Below are positions 10,290-21,272 of a stretch of DNA of 64,000 nucleotides, one piece after another (within the stretch, counting starts at the first letter, position 1; each line of letters opens with the position of its first letter). The translations under genes were made by a program, and so were the position numbers. The stretch is taken from positions 2,492,501 through 2,556,500 of the forward strand of contig NC_064819.1 in the NCBI RefSeq assembly GCF_024166365.1. The letters are read 5' to 3'. Source of the stretch: Elephas maximus indicus (Eukaryota > Chordata > Mammalia > Proboscidea > Elephantidae). Below the pieces are notes generated by a model, which worked only from the letters and a program-made list of their open reading frames with translations, searched no databases and was not told the DNA's origin.

Positions 10290-10545
10290 CTCCCACCCAC
10301 CAATATACCGAATCAGAATCTACGTTTTAACAAGATCGCCAGGTGATTCTTAGGTATAATACATTTTGAGAACCACTGCTTTACAAGTGGTTCTCAGCCA
10401 TGGTCCCCAACCAGCAGTATTAGCATCGCCTGAGAACTTGTTAGAAATACAAATTCTCAGCAGGGGTTCGAGCCTGAATGAACCAGCTCAAAGCACTGGA
10501 GGAAATTTGCAGTTTTCAGCCTGCACAAGTCTTGGCAAAAAAAAA
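10290..10545. repeat. MER5-type hAT fragments
   Basis: Phrases CCAGGTGATTCTTAGG, TTTGAGAACCACTGCTTTAC and AGTGGTTCTCAGCCATGGTC. The end of one copy and the start of another abut at about 10380, both with the CAGTGGTTCTCA-like terminus. They lie just upstream of the last SIDT1 exon. Confidence 0.65.
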
Positions 10546-10579
10546 GAACTTGCTGTGACTCTCCCCTCTCTCGTTTCAG

Positions 10580-10642
10580 GTTTTGTTAACTCTGGATGAC
10601 GACCGGGACATGGTTCGGAGGGACCAGATCCCTGTCTTCTGA
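10580..10642 (+). CDS. SIDT1: SIDT1 last coding exon with stop codon
   Basis: The acceptor is ...CTCGTTTCAG. Sixty nucleotides encode VLLTLDDDRDMVRRDQIPVF, followed by TGA at 10640-10642. The exon completes the final membrane helix and gives the short C-terminal tail. The sequence LDDD-RD-M differs slightly from the LDDDLDVV form I remember for human, which is ordinary divergence. The exon continues into the 3'UTR. Confidence 0.96.
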   Translation, partial: VLLTLDDDRDMVRRDQIPVF

Positions 10643-12270
10643 GCCTCCAGCATTAAGAGGGTGAGAGGGAGCCATCACTCTTGGTGCTGTTTTGTGAAAC
10701 ATACAGGGACTGCAGCAAAGTGACCACTGCCCACTGTTCCACTCGCCCCCTTAGAGTTGAATCTGCTTATATCCACAGAGGAAGAAGAGGACCTGGGGGG
10801 ACCCTCAAATCTGCCAGAGGCAGGACAGAAGGGAAACCCCAGCATTGGACAGAGACAAGTCCGGAAGAGCCAAGAAACGTCCCATCCCCTTTTGTCACCA
10901 GCTCTGAGTTAGAGATGGACAAAAGCTGCACCAAAGTCAACTCTCTCTTAGGACCCCTCCCACCCTCACCTCGGATTTGCCAGATTTGGTGGAATGATTG
11001 TGGGCTGCCTCTGTGCCCAGAAAGGCCAGCCACTCAGAGTTCCTGCCAAGACGCACTGGCTTGCCCCCTTGGCATTTCTGCAACAGCTGCTGCTCTAGAC
11101 ACCCCAAAGCAGGAGTCCAGGGAGGTGGGATTCCTCAGAGGGTGGTAGAGAGGTGACCCAAGACCCTACCCAACTGAGGTAGATGTTCCACCCTTACCAG
11201 CTGGTGGCCCCCTTCAAAGGAGAACTGTATGTTTCACCCAGGTTCTTGACCCCATTAGAAGGACACAGGATTGGGCTTTGTCACATGCTCCTCTTAAGAG
11301 GTCACTGGGACCAAAGGCTTGGGTGCTTACTGGTTCCTCAGTGTCTCCACCTCACTGCTGTGTGTCGACCCCATGGCTCAGGCTCTACCTTCTTGGGAAG
11401 GCCCTGTTCCTACGCAGCTTCTGGTCAATTCCAAGGTGGAAGGGAAAATGGGAAAATCACTTCTAGCAGCAGGAGGAACCAGAGAAAAATGGCCAACAGT
11501 ACTAAGAGCCTGGTAATATCAGCATCGAGCAAACAGACCACCCATAAGGACTTGCGATCCTGGAGCAAATTCAGCAAAGGAAAACGTGCTTACTGAACCT
11601 TCCAATTCATACAGCTCAATTCTGCGCCCACATCACCTAGGGCCCTCTAGAACTGAGCCCCTTATCTGTCATTTTGTGCATATCAGGGGCTCTGGGGGTT
11701 TCTCCCTGAAGTTCTCAGAAGTGACTCTCAGGATGACCGCTTCTGCTCTTCTCTGGTTGCCAAGAGCACAGCTGAGTTAGAGTCGTCTCTTGGTTGCGCC
11801 TGATACTCATTCTCCCCAGTGAGGTGTTGAGAAGCTCAGCACCCCAGTTTCACCCTCATGCTGCCTGACAGCTCTGCCGCTAGGAAGCCCCATTCTTACA
11901 GGCTCCCTTGTTGCTGGAACATGGCGTAATTAAAAATATATGTGCACAGGTACACACACAGACATGTTCGCTTGAAAAACCGAAGTCACCTGTCACTTCT
12001 GCTTTCCCTCCTGGATCAGGCACTGTTTTAAAAAATTATTATCTTTCTCTAGAATATTTGCATGATGTTCAAAAACACAGTTTGGAAGTTTGAATCTCAA
12101 GTTTTTCCTGATTTTAAAAACACAGAGATGCTTCCAGTGAAATACTCCGTGGTTTTGTTTTTTGTTTTTCCTAAAATGCCCCAAATTTGTAATTGGTCTT
12201 ATATTATTCTTTCTTCCTTACACCACTAAGCCATTTGAAGGCCAACTATTAAATAGTCGGGTTAATTGAA
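10643..12270 (+). other. SIDT1: SIDT1 3'UTR (probable extent)
   Basis: Mostly unique, repeat-poor sequence after the TGA. No AATAAA occurs before the AfroSINE at 12339. An ATTAAA variant sits at 12248-12253 and is the best candidate polyadenylation signal, giving a UTR of about 1.6 kb. Several open frames in the first kilobase (for example 10681-11148) show no protein-family resemblance and I take them as chance. The end position is inference. Confidence 0.5.
12248..12253 (+). terminator. SIDT1: Candidate SIDT1 polyadenylation signal ATTAAA
   Basis: The commonest variant signal, placed about 1.6 kb after the SIDT1 stop and just before an AfroSINE. I see no canonical AATAAA nearby. Weak evidence. 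Confidence 0.3.
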
Positions 12271-12338
12271 CATCTAAAAAAATTCCAAGCCTGACTTGAT
12301 TTCATTCTTTGGATTTAAATGAACTAATGGTTTCAAAA

Positions 12339-12537
12339 GGAGCCCTGGTGGCACAGTGGTTAAAGCACTCTTCTGCTAACTGAAAGTTGGCAGTTCAAAC
12401 TCACCAGCTGCTCTGCAGGAAAAAGATGTGGCAGTCTGCTTCCATAAAGAATTACAGCCTTGGAAACCCTATGGGGGGTTCTACCCTGTCCTATAGGTCA
12501 GAATCGACTCAACAGCACTGGGTTGCTTGGTTTGGGG
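12339..12537 (+). repeat. AfroSINE (long-body type)
   Basis: Complete from GGAGCCCTGGTGGCACAGTG to GGGTTGCTTGGTTT, with a perfect 12-bp target-site duplication AATGGTTTCAAA (12326-12337 and 12538-12549). Confidence 0.97.
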
Positions 12538-12989
12538 AATGGTTTCAAATCCAAAAAAAGACCCACTAAGAAAATGTGAGCAACAGAGTCTACCCAGCTA
12601 GCCTTGGGGCCAGAAGTGAGTAAATTGTACGATGCCTTACCTGTTCGCTAGCTTGTTGGGGAAATATGTCCATGGACTGGGGCAGTGTCCTGTAAAAATG
12701 GATAGATCACGACACTATATTCTTAACCATTTCCTGGTAACGTCTGTCTTGTGCTATAAAGTCACACATTATGGTCAGTTTTGTTCTCTGCATGAGGACC
12801 AAAAACCCTGAACAAGCTTACTCTTATAAAGACTACTTCTAAAAGTGCTTGTTGCTAATTCTTTCAACAGGGAACATAAGGAAGCCATGCGACTGTATCC
12901 ATGGGATAATAGGAGCACTCAGGGTAAAAGGAAATGACAAAGGTTTATAGTAGCTTAACTGTAAATTGTCCATATGGAGTCCAATGCCT

Positions 12990-13194
12990 AAGGCGTCCTG
13001 GTGGCACGAATGGTTAAACACTCGGCTGCTAACTGAAAGGTTGGTGGTTCAGACCCACCCAGCGACTCCGCAGGAGAAAAACCTGGCGATCTGCTTCCAT
13101 AAAGATGGCAGCCTAGAAAACCCCATGGGGCAGTTTGACTCTGTCCCTTGGGATCACTAGGAGTCAAAATCAACTCGCCAACACCTAACAAGAA
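12990..13194 (+). repeat. AfroSINE (long-body type)
   Basis: Head GTCCTGGTGGCACGAATGGT, internal CTGGCGATCTGCTTCCATAA, tail ending ACACCTAACAAGAA. Confidence 0.9.
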
Positions 13195-14474
13195 CCATGC
13201 CTATGGTTGATTTTGCCCTTGTTCATGGACTTCTCTCTTTAAAAGCCAAGTTGGGCAGGAGGGGGCTGGAGGGAGACAGCCACCGTGAAGAGCCTCTTGG
13301 CAGGGCAAACGCAGTCATGGAAGAGGTTCAGCTGGAGCAGGACGGGGATGTGGCAGCCAGAGGAGCAAAACCTGCATGAAAAAAGATCTCTTCATACCTC
13401 TGACTAATGCCGGAAAGGCAAGCCCACCTGTCTACTCTGGGTGGTTGAGGGATTAGCCCAGTTTTATTTTAGCAGCAGAAAAGCCAGTGGCAAACCAGAG
13501 TCTATCTGGGGAAGGGACTTTCCGTGACTGGAGATCAACTGAGCCAGCTCCTTGGGGTGAAGAAAGTGGCAGCTGCTTCCTTTGTAATTCCAAGCAGCCA
13601 CCAGAATGTTCTGTGCGACCACAACATGCGTGGGTTGGTAAATCAAATAATACCCAGATGCTTCTCCTTCTGGAAGACCATCTCAGGTAGATTAGTCTCT
13701 GTCTAAGGCTTGGGAGATAAACATTCTTCACAGAAGGAACAGGGAAAGAGTCCAGAGTCAGAGTTAGTCCTTGGCTACTGTGTGACCTTTTGGCAAGTCG
13801 CTGAAACTCTCTGGTCCTTAGCTACTACATCTACGTGAACCTGACACTATGTGAGGATAACAAAAGCAGAGAGGTGTCAAGCACCCAGAGCAAAGACGGC
13901 ACAGCGAAGATCCCCAGCCTCCGTGGCTCTTCAGTGCCACAGCAATGTGGGCCAAGAGCAGGTTTCTTCTCCGGACAGGAATCCCTCTCTTTTAGGGACT
14001 CCCCACTGAATCCAGCTGTTCTAGTTCCCTATCCTTGGTTCCAGGATGTTAGGAGGACTCTTCACCTTCAGAGATACTACCCTGAGTTATCATGCCCCCA
14101 GCCCCAGCCCCCTCTGCACCCTTTACCGCTGCACTTCACTACATCTGGCCCTTGATACTCAGATTTCAACTCAGATGAAAAGGGCTACCAAGGCCAGGGC
14201 CAAGTGGAAAGGCTGGCTGTGTGGAACGTCACCTCATCACTACCACCTCTGCCCCAGCATCTCAAAGTGAACAACACCTAGACTTTCTCCTCTCCAATGG
14301 CTAGTACCACCAAGGTTCAGGGAATGCCTGGTGCAAATCTCTCCTCCTGCCCTTATCACTAAATATTCTGTGGAGAAAGCCTGGATGTTCCCTCTGTGTG
14401 AGGATGGGGTTTCCGCCTGCGGATGACAAAACAGCTCCCAGAAAGTGGGACGATGGTTGGGTCACTTGGGTTTT
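13195..14474. other. Intergenic unique sequence
   Basis: Moderately GC-rich, with short open frames on both strands but no recognisable protein, promoter or RNA. A weak MIR-like stretch (TGTGACCTTTTGGCAAGTCG) lies at about 13780-13830. Confidence 0.5.
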
Positions 14475-14486
14475 AAAATGACTGAC

Positions 14487-14652
14487 CAAAGCCAAACCAA
14501 ACCCATTGCCATCGAGTCAATTCTGACTCATGGCGACTCTATAGGACAGAATAGAACTGCCCCATACGGTTTCCAAGGAGCAGCTGGTAGATTTGAACTG
14601 CCGACCTTTTGGTTAGCAGCTGAACTCTTAAGCACTGTATCACCAGGGCTCC
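14487..14652 (-). repeat. AfroSINE
   Basis: Perfect 12-bp target-site duplication AAAATGACTGAC at 14475-14486 and 14653-14664. Confidence 0.96.
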
Positions 14653-14814
14653 AAAATGACTGACAGTGACTCTAAACTCCCCTGATGAAACTAGGACAGG
14701 CGGTGTGAGTGAAGATACTATTTGCCTCTGCCTGAAAGGCACCATGATTCTGCCCAGTTTACTGTAGTTTTTTTTTTTTTTTCTTTTTTTAACCGTGTTT
14801 GGAAGAGACCTGAT

Positions 14815-15410
14815 ATATTATTTGTTTGGCTAAGTTTTTCTTATTTTATTGTAGTGAAAATATACTCAGCTAAACATTGGCCAATCCAACAATGTCTACA
14901 TGTATGTTTCAGTGACATTGATCACATTCTTCATGTTGTACAACCATTCTTGCTCTCCTTTTCCAAATCGCTCCACCACCATGAACAGAACCTCAGTGCT
15001 TCCCTCCTACCCTTGGTAACCACCAGTAACCTTTGGTTTCTGTATGGTTGCTTATTTCATATAAGTGAGATCATATAGTAGTTGTCTTTTTGTGACTGGC
15101 TTATTTCACTCAGCATAATGTCTTCAAGGTTCATCCGTGTTGTGGCATACATCAGAGCTCCATTTTCTCCTTATGACTCGGTAGTATTCCATTGTATGGA
15201 TATACCACATTTTGCTTACCAGTTCATCTTTTGATGGACATTTCAGTTGTTGCCACCTTTTGGCTATTGTGAAAACTGTTGAAATGAACATTGGCGTACA
15301 GGTTTTTGTTTGCATTCCTGCTTTCACTTCTTGTGGGTATATACCTAGAATTGGGATTTGTGGCTGTTTCAGTGTATCCCCAGTATTAAGGCACTACTAT
15401 CAGTAAGGTT
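14815..15410 (-). repeat. L1 ORF2/3' end, antisense
   Basis: Contains TTATTTCACTCAGCATAATG, GTATTCCATTGTATGGATAT and TTGTGGGTATATACCTAGAA, the inverse of the end of L1 ORF2. A poly(T) run lies just before it (14767-14781). Confidence 0.85.
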
Positions 15411-15651
15411 AAATGCCTACTAAATCTTAGGCCTTAACACACATAAAATCAAATAAGCTTGGGAAGGGCCATAGAGTCACAATCTTCACCACTGAGTTCC
15501 GAAAATGCCAGAGTGGTAGAGTTTTGGCTTGGATGGGACTCGACTCTAAAAAGAGACCCTTCTCTATGAACCCCAAGGGGGAATTTTTTAAATTCTACAG
15601 TTTTCCTGAAGTGTGGTCTTGTTATTTGAATAGAAAGAAACTTAAGTGGTT

Positions 15652-16417
15652 CAATTGGCATAATAAAATCTATTAAGAAAACATTCTGCATCCCACTTTG
15701 GAGAGTGGTATCTGGGGTCTTAAACGCTAGCAAGTGGCCATCTAAGATGCATCAATTGGTTTCAACCCACCTGAGCAAAGGAGAATGAAGAACACCAAGG
15801 ACACAAGGTGATTATGAGCCCAAGAGACAGAAAGGGCCACATAAACCAGAGACTGCATCAGCCTGAGACCAGAAGAACTAGATGGTGTCCGGCTACAACT
15901 GATGACTGCCCTGACAGGGAACACTACAGAGAACCCCTGAGGGAGCAGGAGAGCAGTGGGATGCAGACCTCAAATTCTCATAAAAAGACCAGATTTAATG
16001 GTCGGACTGAGACTAGAAGGACCCTGGAGGTCACTGTCCCCAGACCTTCTATTAGCCCAAGACGGGAACCATTCCCAAAGCCAACTCTTCAGATAAGGAT
16101 TGGACTGGACTATAAGATAGTATCACTTTAATACTGGTGAATAGTGAGATTCTGGGGTCAAGTAGACACGAGACTATGTGGGCAGCTCCTGTCTGGAGGG
16201 GAGATGGGAAGGCAGGGGGGTCAGAAGCTGGCTGAATGGACACAGGGAATACAGGGTGGAGAGAAGGAGTGTGCTGTCTCATTAAAAAAAAAAAAAAAAA
16301 AATTTAGGGGGAGAGCAACTAGGAGTATATAGCAAGGTGTATATAAATTTTTGTATGAGAGACTGACTTGATTTGTAAACTTTCACTTAAAGCACAATAA
16401 AAATTAAAAAAAAAAAA
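15652..16417 (+). mobile_element. L1 3'UTR insertion, younger subfamily, no SINE
   Basis: Flanks GAAACTTAAGTGGTT (15637-15651) and GGAACCTAAGTGGTT (16418-16432) form a diverged 15-bp duplication. An 18-A run at 16284-16301 interrupts it. The site that holds an AfroSINE in two other copies is empty here (GAGACAGAAAGGGCC near 15830). Confidence 0.92.
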
Positions 16418-16432
16418 GGAACCTAAGTGGTT

Positions 16433-17099
16433 ACCATAATTCCTATAGAATTACCCATCATACCCACAATCTTAAGGGCATGGAGCTCTGCCCTTTTCTC
16501 AAATATCTCTAGCTTTACAGATTTTATCATTTTCTCTGAACCCTTCAATTTTAGAAAATGTCTTGGCTGTATTCTACATCCTTTTTGCTGCTTGAAATCC
16601 TTGTCATCTAAGGCTTATCTATTTCATTGAAGAACAATAGCTGATCATTATGTTTTAACATAGTCTAAGTCTTATCACATTTCAATCAAGTGCAAAATAA
16701 AGACTAGGTGTCTCACCTCTTGTTCCAACATTATACTTATGATTTAGAAAGCAACAGATGTAAACAACAAAAGATCTTCAAGTCACGTCAAAAGAAATCT
16801 GACATACAATCCCACCATCACTGGGTTCCTGAGCCCTTACTTAAAGTCTTGACGTTCTTCATGAATTAGGAATCTTAAGTCCTTTAAACAGAATAGTATC
16901 CAAAATTATTCAAAATATCTAGTTTAGGGTGTTCTAACATTGCCATCGCAAAAAGAAGTTGATTTGCACTTTATGATTTCTATTTCATTGTTTATCTGAG
17001 CCATTTACAAAGCACCCAGTACTAGGCAAGCCATTTCCATGAAGAGGACAAATTCAGGCCTGCAGTTTACTCTGATTCTATCTCAGTGGGGAGAACACC
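16433..17099. other. Intergenic, nothing assigned
   Basis: AT-rich unique sequence; no gene, RNA or repeat that I can name. Confidence 0.5.
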
Positions 17100-17450
17100 A
17101 TGTGAAGCAGCCTGCTCTCGTTGCTGTTCTTGGCTTCTTTCAAGTCAGCCCCCATGCACAACAGAAGGAAACGTTGCCTGGCCCGGCACCATCCCCATGA
17201 CTGGTTACAGATGAGACTCTAACAGATTTTCCCTGGGTGGTTTTTCAGAGTAGATCTCCCAGCCTTTCTTCCTAATCTGTCTTAGTTTGAAAGCACCTCT
17301 AAACCCTGTTTAGCATAAGAGCAAACGACATGCAAGCCTCCACTGACAGACACATGGTGGCTGCACATGAGGTGGACTGGCTGGGAATCAAACTCAGGTC
17401 TCCCACATGGAAGGCTAGAATTCTACCACTGAACCACCACTGCCCCCCTC
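17100..17450 (-). repeat. tRNA-Gly-headed SINE with AfroSINE-like body
   Basis: On the minus strand it begins GTGGTGGTTCAGTGGTAGAA and continues with an anticodon-arm-like TAGCCTTCCATGTGGGAG (TCC anticodon position) and a GTTTGATTCCC B box, a close relative of tRNA-Gly. The body (CTCATGTGCAGCCACCATGT and on) ends in sequence shared with the fragment at 8573-8705. A retrotransposed element, not a tRNA gene. Confidence 0.75.
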
Positions 17451-17529
17451 ACTGCTTTTATGAGGAGCATTTACCCTTTCTTCTCTCCTTCCTCACCACT
17501 CCTCTGTTCACTTAAGTGGAATCAGAAAT

Positions 17530-17640
17530 TCAGTGTCAATAGTTATTCAAGAAATATTTGGGCCAGGCACTAGAAGGAACTGGGCACAGCAATAAACAAA
17601 ACTCACAGTCTCTTCCACCATCAGGTCTGTCACCCAACAG
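17530..17640 (+). repeat. Ancient L2/MIR-like fragment
   Basis: Resembles the mammalian-wide 'GCCAGGCACT...CAGCAATAAACAAAAC' repeat. The family is not certain. Confidence 0.4.
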
Positions 17641-17868
17641 GGAAGGTGGACATGAATAATTATGATTTGTTCATTGTAAGCGGGCAAAGAGCTACAAAAA
17701 AGAATTGCCTCATAAGAATCTTATCAATAGCAGATGCAGAACAAAAAGAAGTCCAGATAATTATCAGCAAATTTTTATACCCAGATGTGAAGTCCTAAAT
17801 TACTGGTACAATATAGTATCTCACAGTCCAATTTCTAGAAAGAATATTTGGCCCTGTAGGTCTCCTTA

Positions 17869-18091
17869 GGTATCCCTGGGTGGTACAAATTGTTAGTGTG
17901 CTTGGCTGCTACTAATCAAAAGGTTGGGGGTTTGAGTCCACCCAGAGACACCTTGGAAGAAAGGCCTGGTAATCTAAAAAAAAAATCTACTTCTGAAAAA
18001 TCAGCCACTGAAAACCTTATGGAGCACAGTTCTACTGTGACACCCAGGGGATTGCCATGAGTCAGAGCTGACTTGATGGCAACTGGTTTAG
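17869..18091 (+). repeat. AfroSINE2-type copy
   Basis: Contains ACCTTGGAAGAAAGGCCTGG and GATTGCCATGAGTCAGAGCT. Flanking TCTCCTTA at 17861-17868 and 18093-18100. Confidence 0.92.
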
Positions 18092-18931
18092 TTCTCCTTA
18101 AGACACCTCTTCTGGGAGGTGCAGACTTTCTCCATTCATGACTCCCAGGTCTACTACAGGATCAAACCAGGAAATAAAACCATTAGAGGGGACCCTGACC
18201 AGGACCTGGAACTGGGGGCGGGGGGCGGTGAGTGGGGAATGCATGCTAGCTCTTAGGGATGTGTAACTTTAAAGAAATGGGCGTAACACTAAAATTACTC
18301 CAAAAATGAGAATTCCAAATTGACTCCTGAGAGCTAGAACAATGTAATAAGTATGTGGATGGAGCATTAAGAAGAAGGAAAACTGAAATCAGGGAGGAAT
18401 TAAAAACTATAAACCTGGAAGACAACATTGAGGCTCTGAGGGAAGTCAGGTTCAAGTTATAGTGTTTTCTGGAAGTCTAAGAGGAAGGGAGCATATGAGA
18501 GTTCAACCTGAACCATCCCTAAAAGCTACAAATATGGAAGATGGCTTGAAACAAGAGGGTAAATTAAGACTTGGTGGGGCATGGAGAATGGATGCTTTTC
18601 TGGGTAGTGAATTTCGAGGAGTAACTAGACAGAAGAGAAAATTGTTCAACTACAAGAAAAGCGCTGGGCAGTGGGTCAGCTGCAGAGATGCTGGGTAGAG
18701 CCCACAAAACATTGATTTAGTGAGAACTCTGTGGATGTGGTTGGGGAAGGTGGGACTGGACCAAATTGAGAGAGAGACAATTGTGATGCGGTGGGTTTGT
18801 GGGTTTGATTTTGTTTTTGTTTTCAAGCAGACTGAAAACAAAAAGAAATAGATCCCTAGGTTCCACTGAGCTGAGACTACAGAGCTGGGCAATATTTTAA
18901 AACATCACGTTTAGACTAACAAGGAAACTTT
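18092..18931. other. Intergenic, nothing assigned
   Basis: Unique sequence including a G-rich patch around 18210-18236 (GGGGGCGGGGGGCGG). No gene seen. Confidence 0.5.
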
Positions 18932-19122
18932 GCTGTTGTTAGTTGCTGTCAAATTGATTCCAACTCATGGTGACCCCAACTGTGCAGAGTAGAACTGCAC
19001 TCCATAGGGTTTTCAAGGTGTGATCTTTCAGAAGCAGATTGCTTACTTCCAAGGTGTCTCTGGGTGGATTTGAACTACTATCCTTTCAGTTAGCGGTCCA
19101 GCACTTAACCATTTACACCACC
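18932..19122 (-). repeat. AfroSINE2-type copy
   Basis: GCTGTTGTTAGTTGCTGTCA through CACTTAACCATTTACACCAC. Confidence 0.92.
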
Positions 19123-19484
19123 CTTACAACCTGCCAAACTTACAACCTGCCCTGTCATACCCGGAAGAACGTAACTGTCCTTCCCAGATAAAGGGGGAGA
19201 AGACAAAAATAAAAGGGATTTGAACTGATGGCCTCAAGTTTTTCATAAGAAAAATGAAAGTTCCAGTTTTAATCCCAGCAGAGAACAGAGATGTAGAGAG
19301 AAGGATTACTGGGGTGGGAATCACCTGAGTCCATCCTTGAAGAAATGAAAATAGCACCATCTCCCTAACTCTTAGAGATTGCAACAGTCTCTCTCTGCTA
19401 GAGGACAAATATGGCACTGAGGTTCTCGTTCTGCCCTTTTAGTGGGATCTTACTATTGAAAACCATTGTCTTCAGTACCTATCT

Positions 19485-20035
19485 TAGTTGTCTAGCGCTG
19501 CTGTAACAGAGGAGCCCTGGTGGCACAGTGATTAAGAGACTGGCTGCTAACCAAAAAGTCAGCAGTTTGAATCCACCAGCCACTCCTTGGAAACTCTATC
19601 GGACACTTCCACTCTGTCCTGTAGGGTCAATGGCAATGGGTAACTATGGGTTGCTATAATTAAAATACCACAAGTGGATGGCTTTAACAAACAGAAATTT
19701 TTTTTCAAGAATTCAGAGCACCGGCTCTAGGGGAAGGTTTCCTCTGTCTGCGGGCTCTGGAGGAAGGTCTTTGTCTCTTCAGCTTCTGCTTTCTGGTTCC
19801 TTGGACATCTCCATGTGTCTTGGCATCTATCTTACCCCATCTCTCCTCTGCTTGCTTGTTTAATCTCTTTTATGTCTCGGAAGAGATTGACTCAAAATAC
19901 ACCCTACACTAATCCTGCCTCATTAACATAACAAAGACAACCTATTCCTAAATGGGATTATAAACACAGGCATAGAGGTTAGGATTTATAACACATATTT
20001 TGAGGGACATAATTCAATCCCAACACTTGGAACAT
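19485..20035 (+). repeat. LTR-like element A, split by an AfroSINE
   Basis: Same family as 23347-23882 and 58451-58970 (TAGTTGTCTAGCGCTGCTGT, GGAAGAGATTGACTCAAAAT, CCTGCCTCATTAACATAA). An AfroSINE interrupts it near its 5' end. No open frames of note. I cannot name the family. Confidence 0.6.
19511..19650 (+). repeat. AfroSINE inside LTR-like element
   Basis: GGAGCCCTGGTGGCACAGTG head; short body. Flanks TGCTGTAA / TGCTATAA. Confidence 0.88.
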
Positions 20036-20589
20036 TAAGGCTGGCAAAACTGATCATTAAAATAGCAAATATTTATTATCAAGCACGCTACCAAGGGTTT
20101 TATATACATTACCATATTGAATCTGGAAAACAGACCTATGAAGTATTATCCCCAGTTTCCAGATGAAGAAAGAGAAGTCACTGTTCATTAGGTGAAGTGA
20201 ATGGTACAAGAACCTGAATTAGTAATCAGAAATGAGGGGTTTAGGTAAAAAGACCAGAGAAAGGGAAGACATATTGTGTTACAATGAAGACAACTTTTAT
20301 TGGTCATGTATGTATATGTTCAAAACACAGAGCCTAGAATTACGTAACTCCTGAACTTCTTAACGAAAAGGGAAGGTTTTCCCAAAAATTAAGACGATAT
20401 ATGTCAGTTACATAAACCCCAAGTAACAATGAAACCTCTGTGCTTTAGGAAAGCCAACCAATAACACTAGACCTTTAGGTCATTTTGGCTGGCTAAGCTG
20501 GAACAGCTGGATTCATATGAGAACTGTGGCTTCGCTCCACAGACAGATCCAAACTCCCTGAGGGACCCAATTGCTGGGCTGATGGCTGT

Positions 20590-21272
20590 AGGGACCGTGG
20601 TCTTGGAGAACATCTAGTACAATTGGCATAACAAAGTTTATAAAGAAAATATTCCATATTCACTATGGTGAGTAGCGTTTGGGGTCTTAAAAGCTTGTGA
20701 GTGGCCATTTAAGATACTCCACTGGTCTCACCCTTTAAGGAACAAGGGAAAATGAAGAAAACTAAAGATACAAGCGAAAGATTAGTCCAAAGAACTAATG
20801 GGCCACATCTACCACGGCCTTCACAGACTCAGCCCAGCACAACTAGATGGTGCCCAGCTACCACCGCTGACTGCTCTAACAGGGATCACAATAGAGGTTC
20901 CCAGATAGAGCTGGAGAAAAATGTAAAACAAAATTCTAACTCATAAAGAAAGACCAGACTTACTGGCCTGACAGAGACTGGAAAAACCCAGAGAATATGG
21001 CCACTGGACACCCTCTTAACCAGTACTGAAGTCACTCCCAAGGCTCACCCTTCAGGCAAAAAATAGACAGGCCCATAAAACAAAACGAGACTAAAGGGGC
21101 ACAGCAGCCCAGGGACAAGGACTACAAGGCAGGAGGGGACAGGAAAGCTGGTAAAAGAGATAAGAGAACCCAAGGTCAAGAAGGGAGTGTTGACATGCCA
21201 TGGGGTTGTTAACCAATGTCATAAAACAATACGTGTACTGTTTAACAGGAAACTAGTTTGTTCTGTAACAAG
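20590..21272 (+). repeat. L1 3'UTR, older subfamily copy
   Basis: Contains TGGTGAGTAGCGTTTGGGGT and AACTAGATGGTGCCCAGCTA, and the variant end GAAACTAGTTTGTTCTGTAA. Its tail is cut before the usual AATTAAAA. Confidence 0.85.

Larger units (their letters stand above)
5170..12270 (+). other. SIDT1: SIDT1 gene, 3' part (last four coding exons plus probable 3'UTR)
   Basis: Gene-level entry. Coding exons at 5170-5275, 5366-5476, 7171-7284 and 10580-10642 splice in phase through GT/AG introns of 90, 1694 and 3295 nt. They give about 130 C-terminal residues ending in RRDQIPVF and a TGA stop. The protein is SID1 transmembrane family member 1 by recall of its conserved C-terminus (motifs YRPRDFASY, DFFDDHD, WHFLSA, LLTLDDD). 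The full protein is usually a little over 800 residues, so most of the gene, including its extracellular N-terminal domain, lies before the window. Family members are multipass proteins of plasma and endolysosomal membranes, reported to take part in double-stranded RNA and cholesterol handling. SIDT2 is the main alternative, but the spacer wording (SSEKVLPVP, VRRDQIPVF) fits SIDT1. The gene faces USF3 tail to tail. Confidence 0.95.

Noticed and set aside
10681..11148. 155-codon open frame downstream of the SIDT1 stop
   Set aside because: It lies in the SIDT1 3'UTR, has no recognisable domain and low-complexity composition, and is a plausible chance frame.
17330..17450. Functional tRNA-Gly gene on the minus strand
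   Set aside because: The tRNA-like half passes into a SINE body and carries substitutions in the arms, so it is a SINE head.
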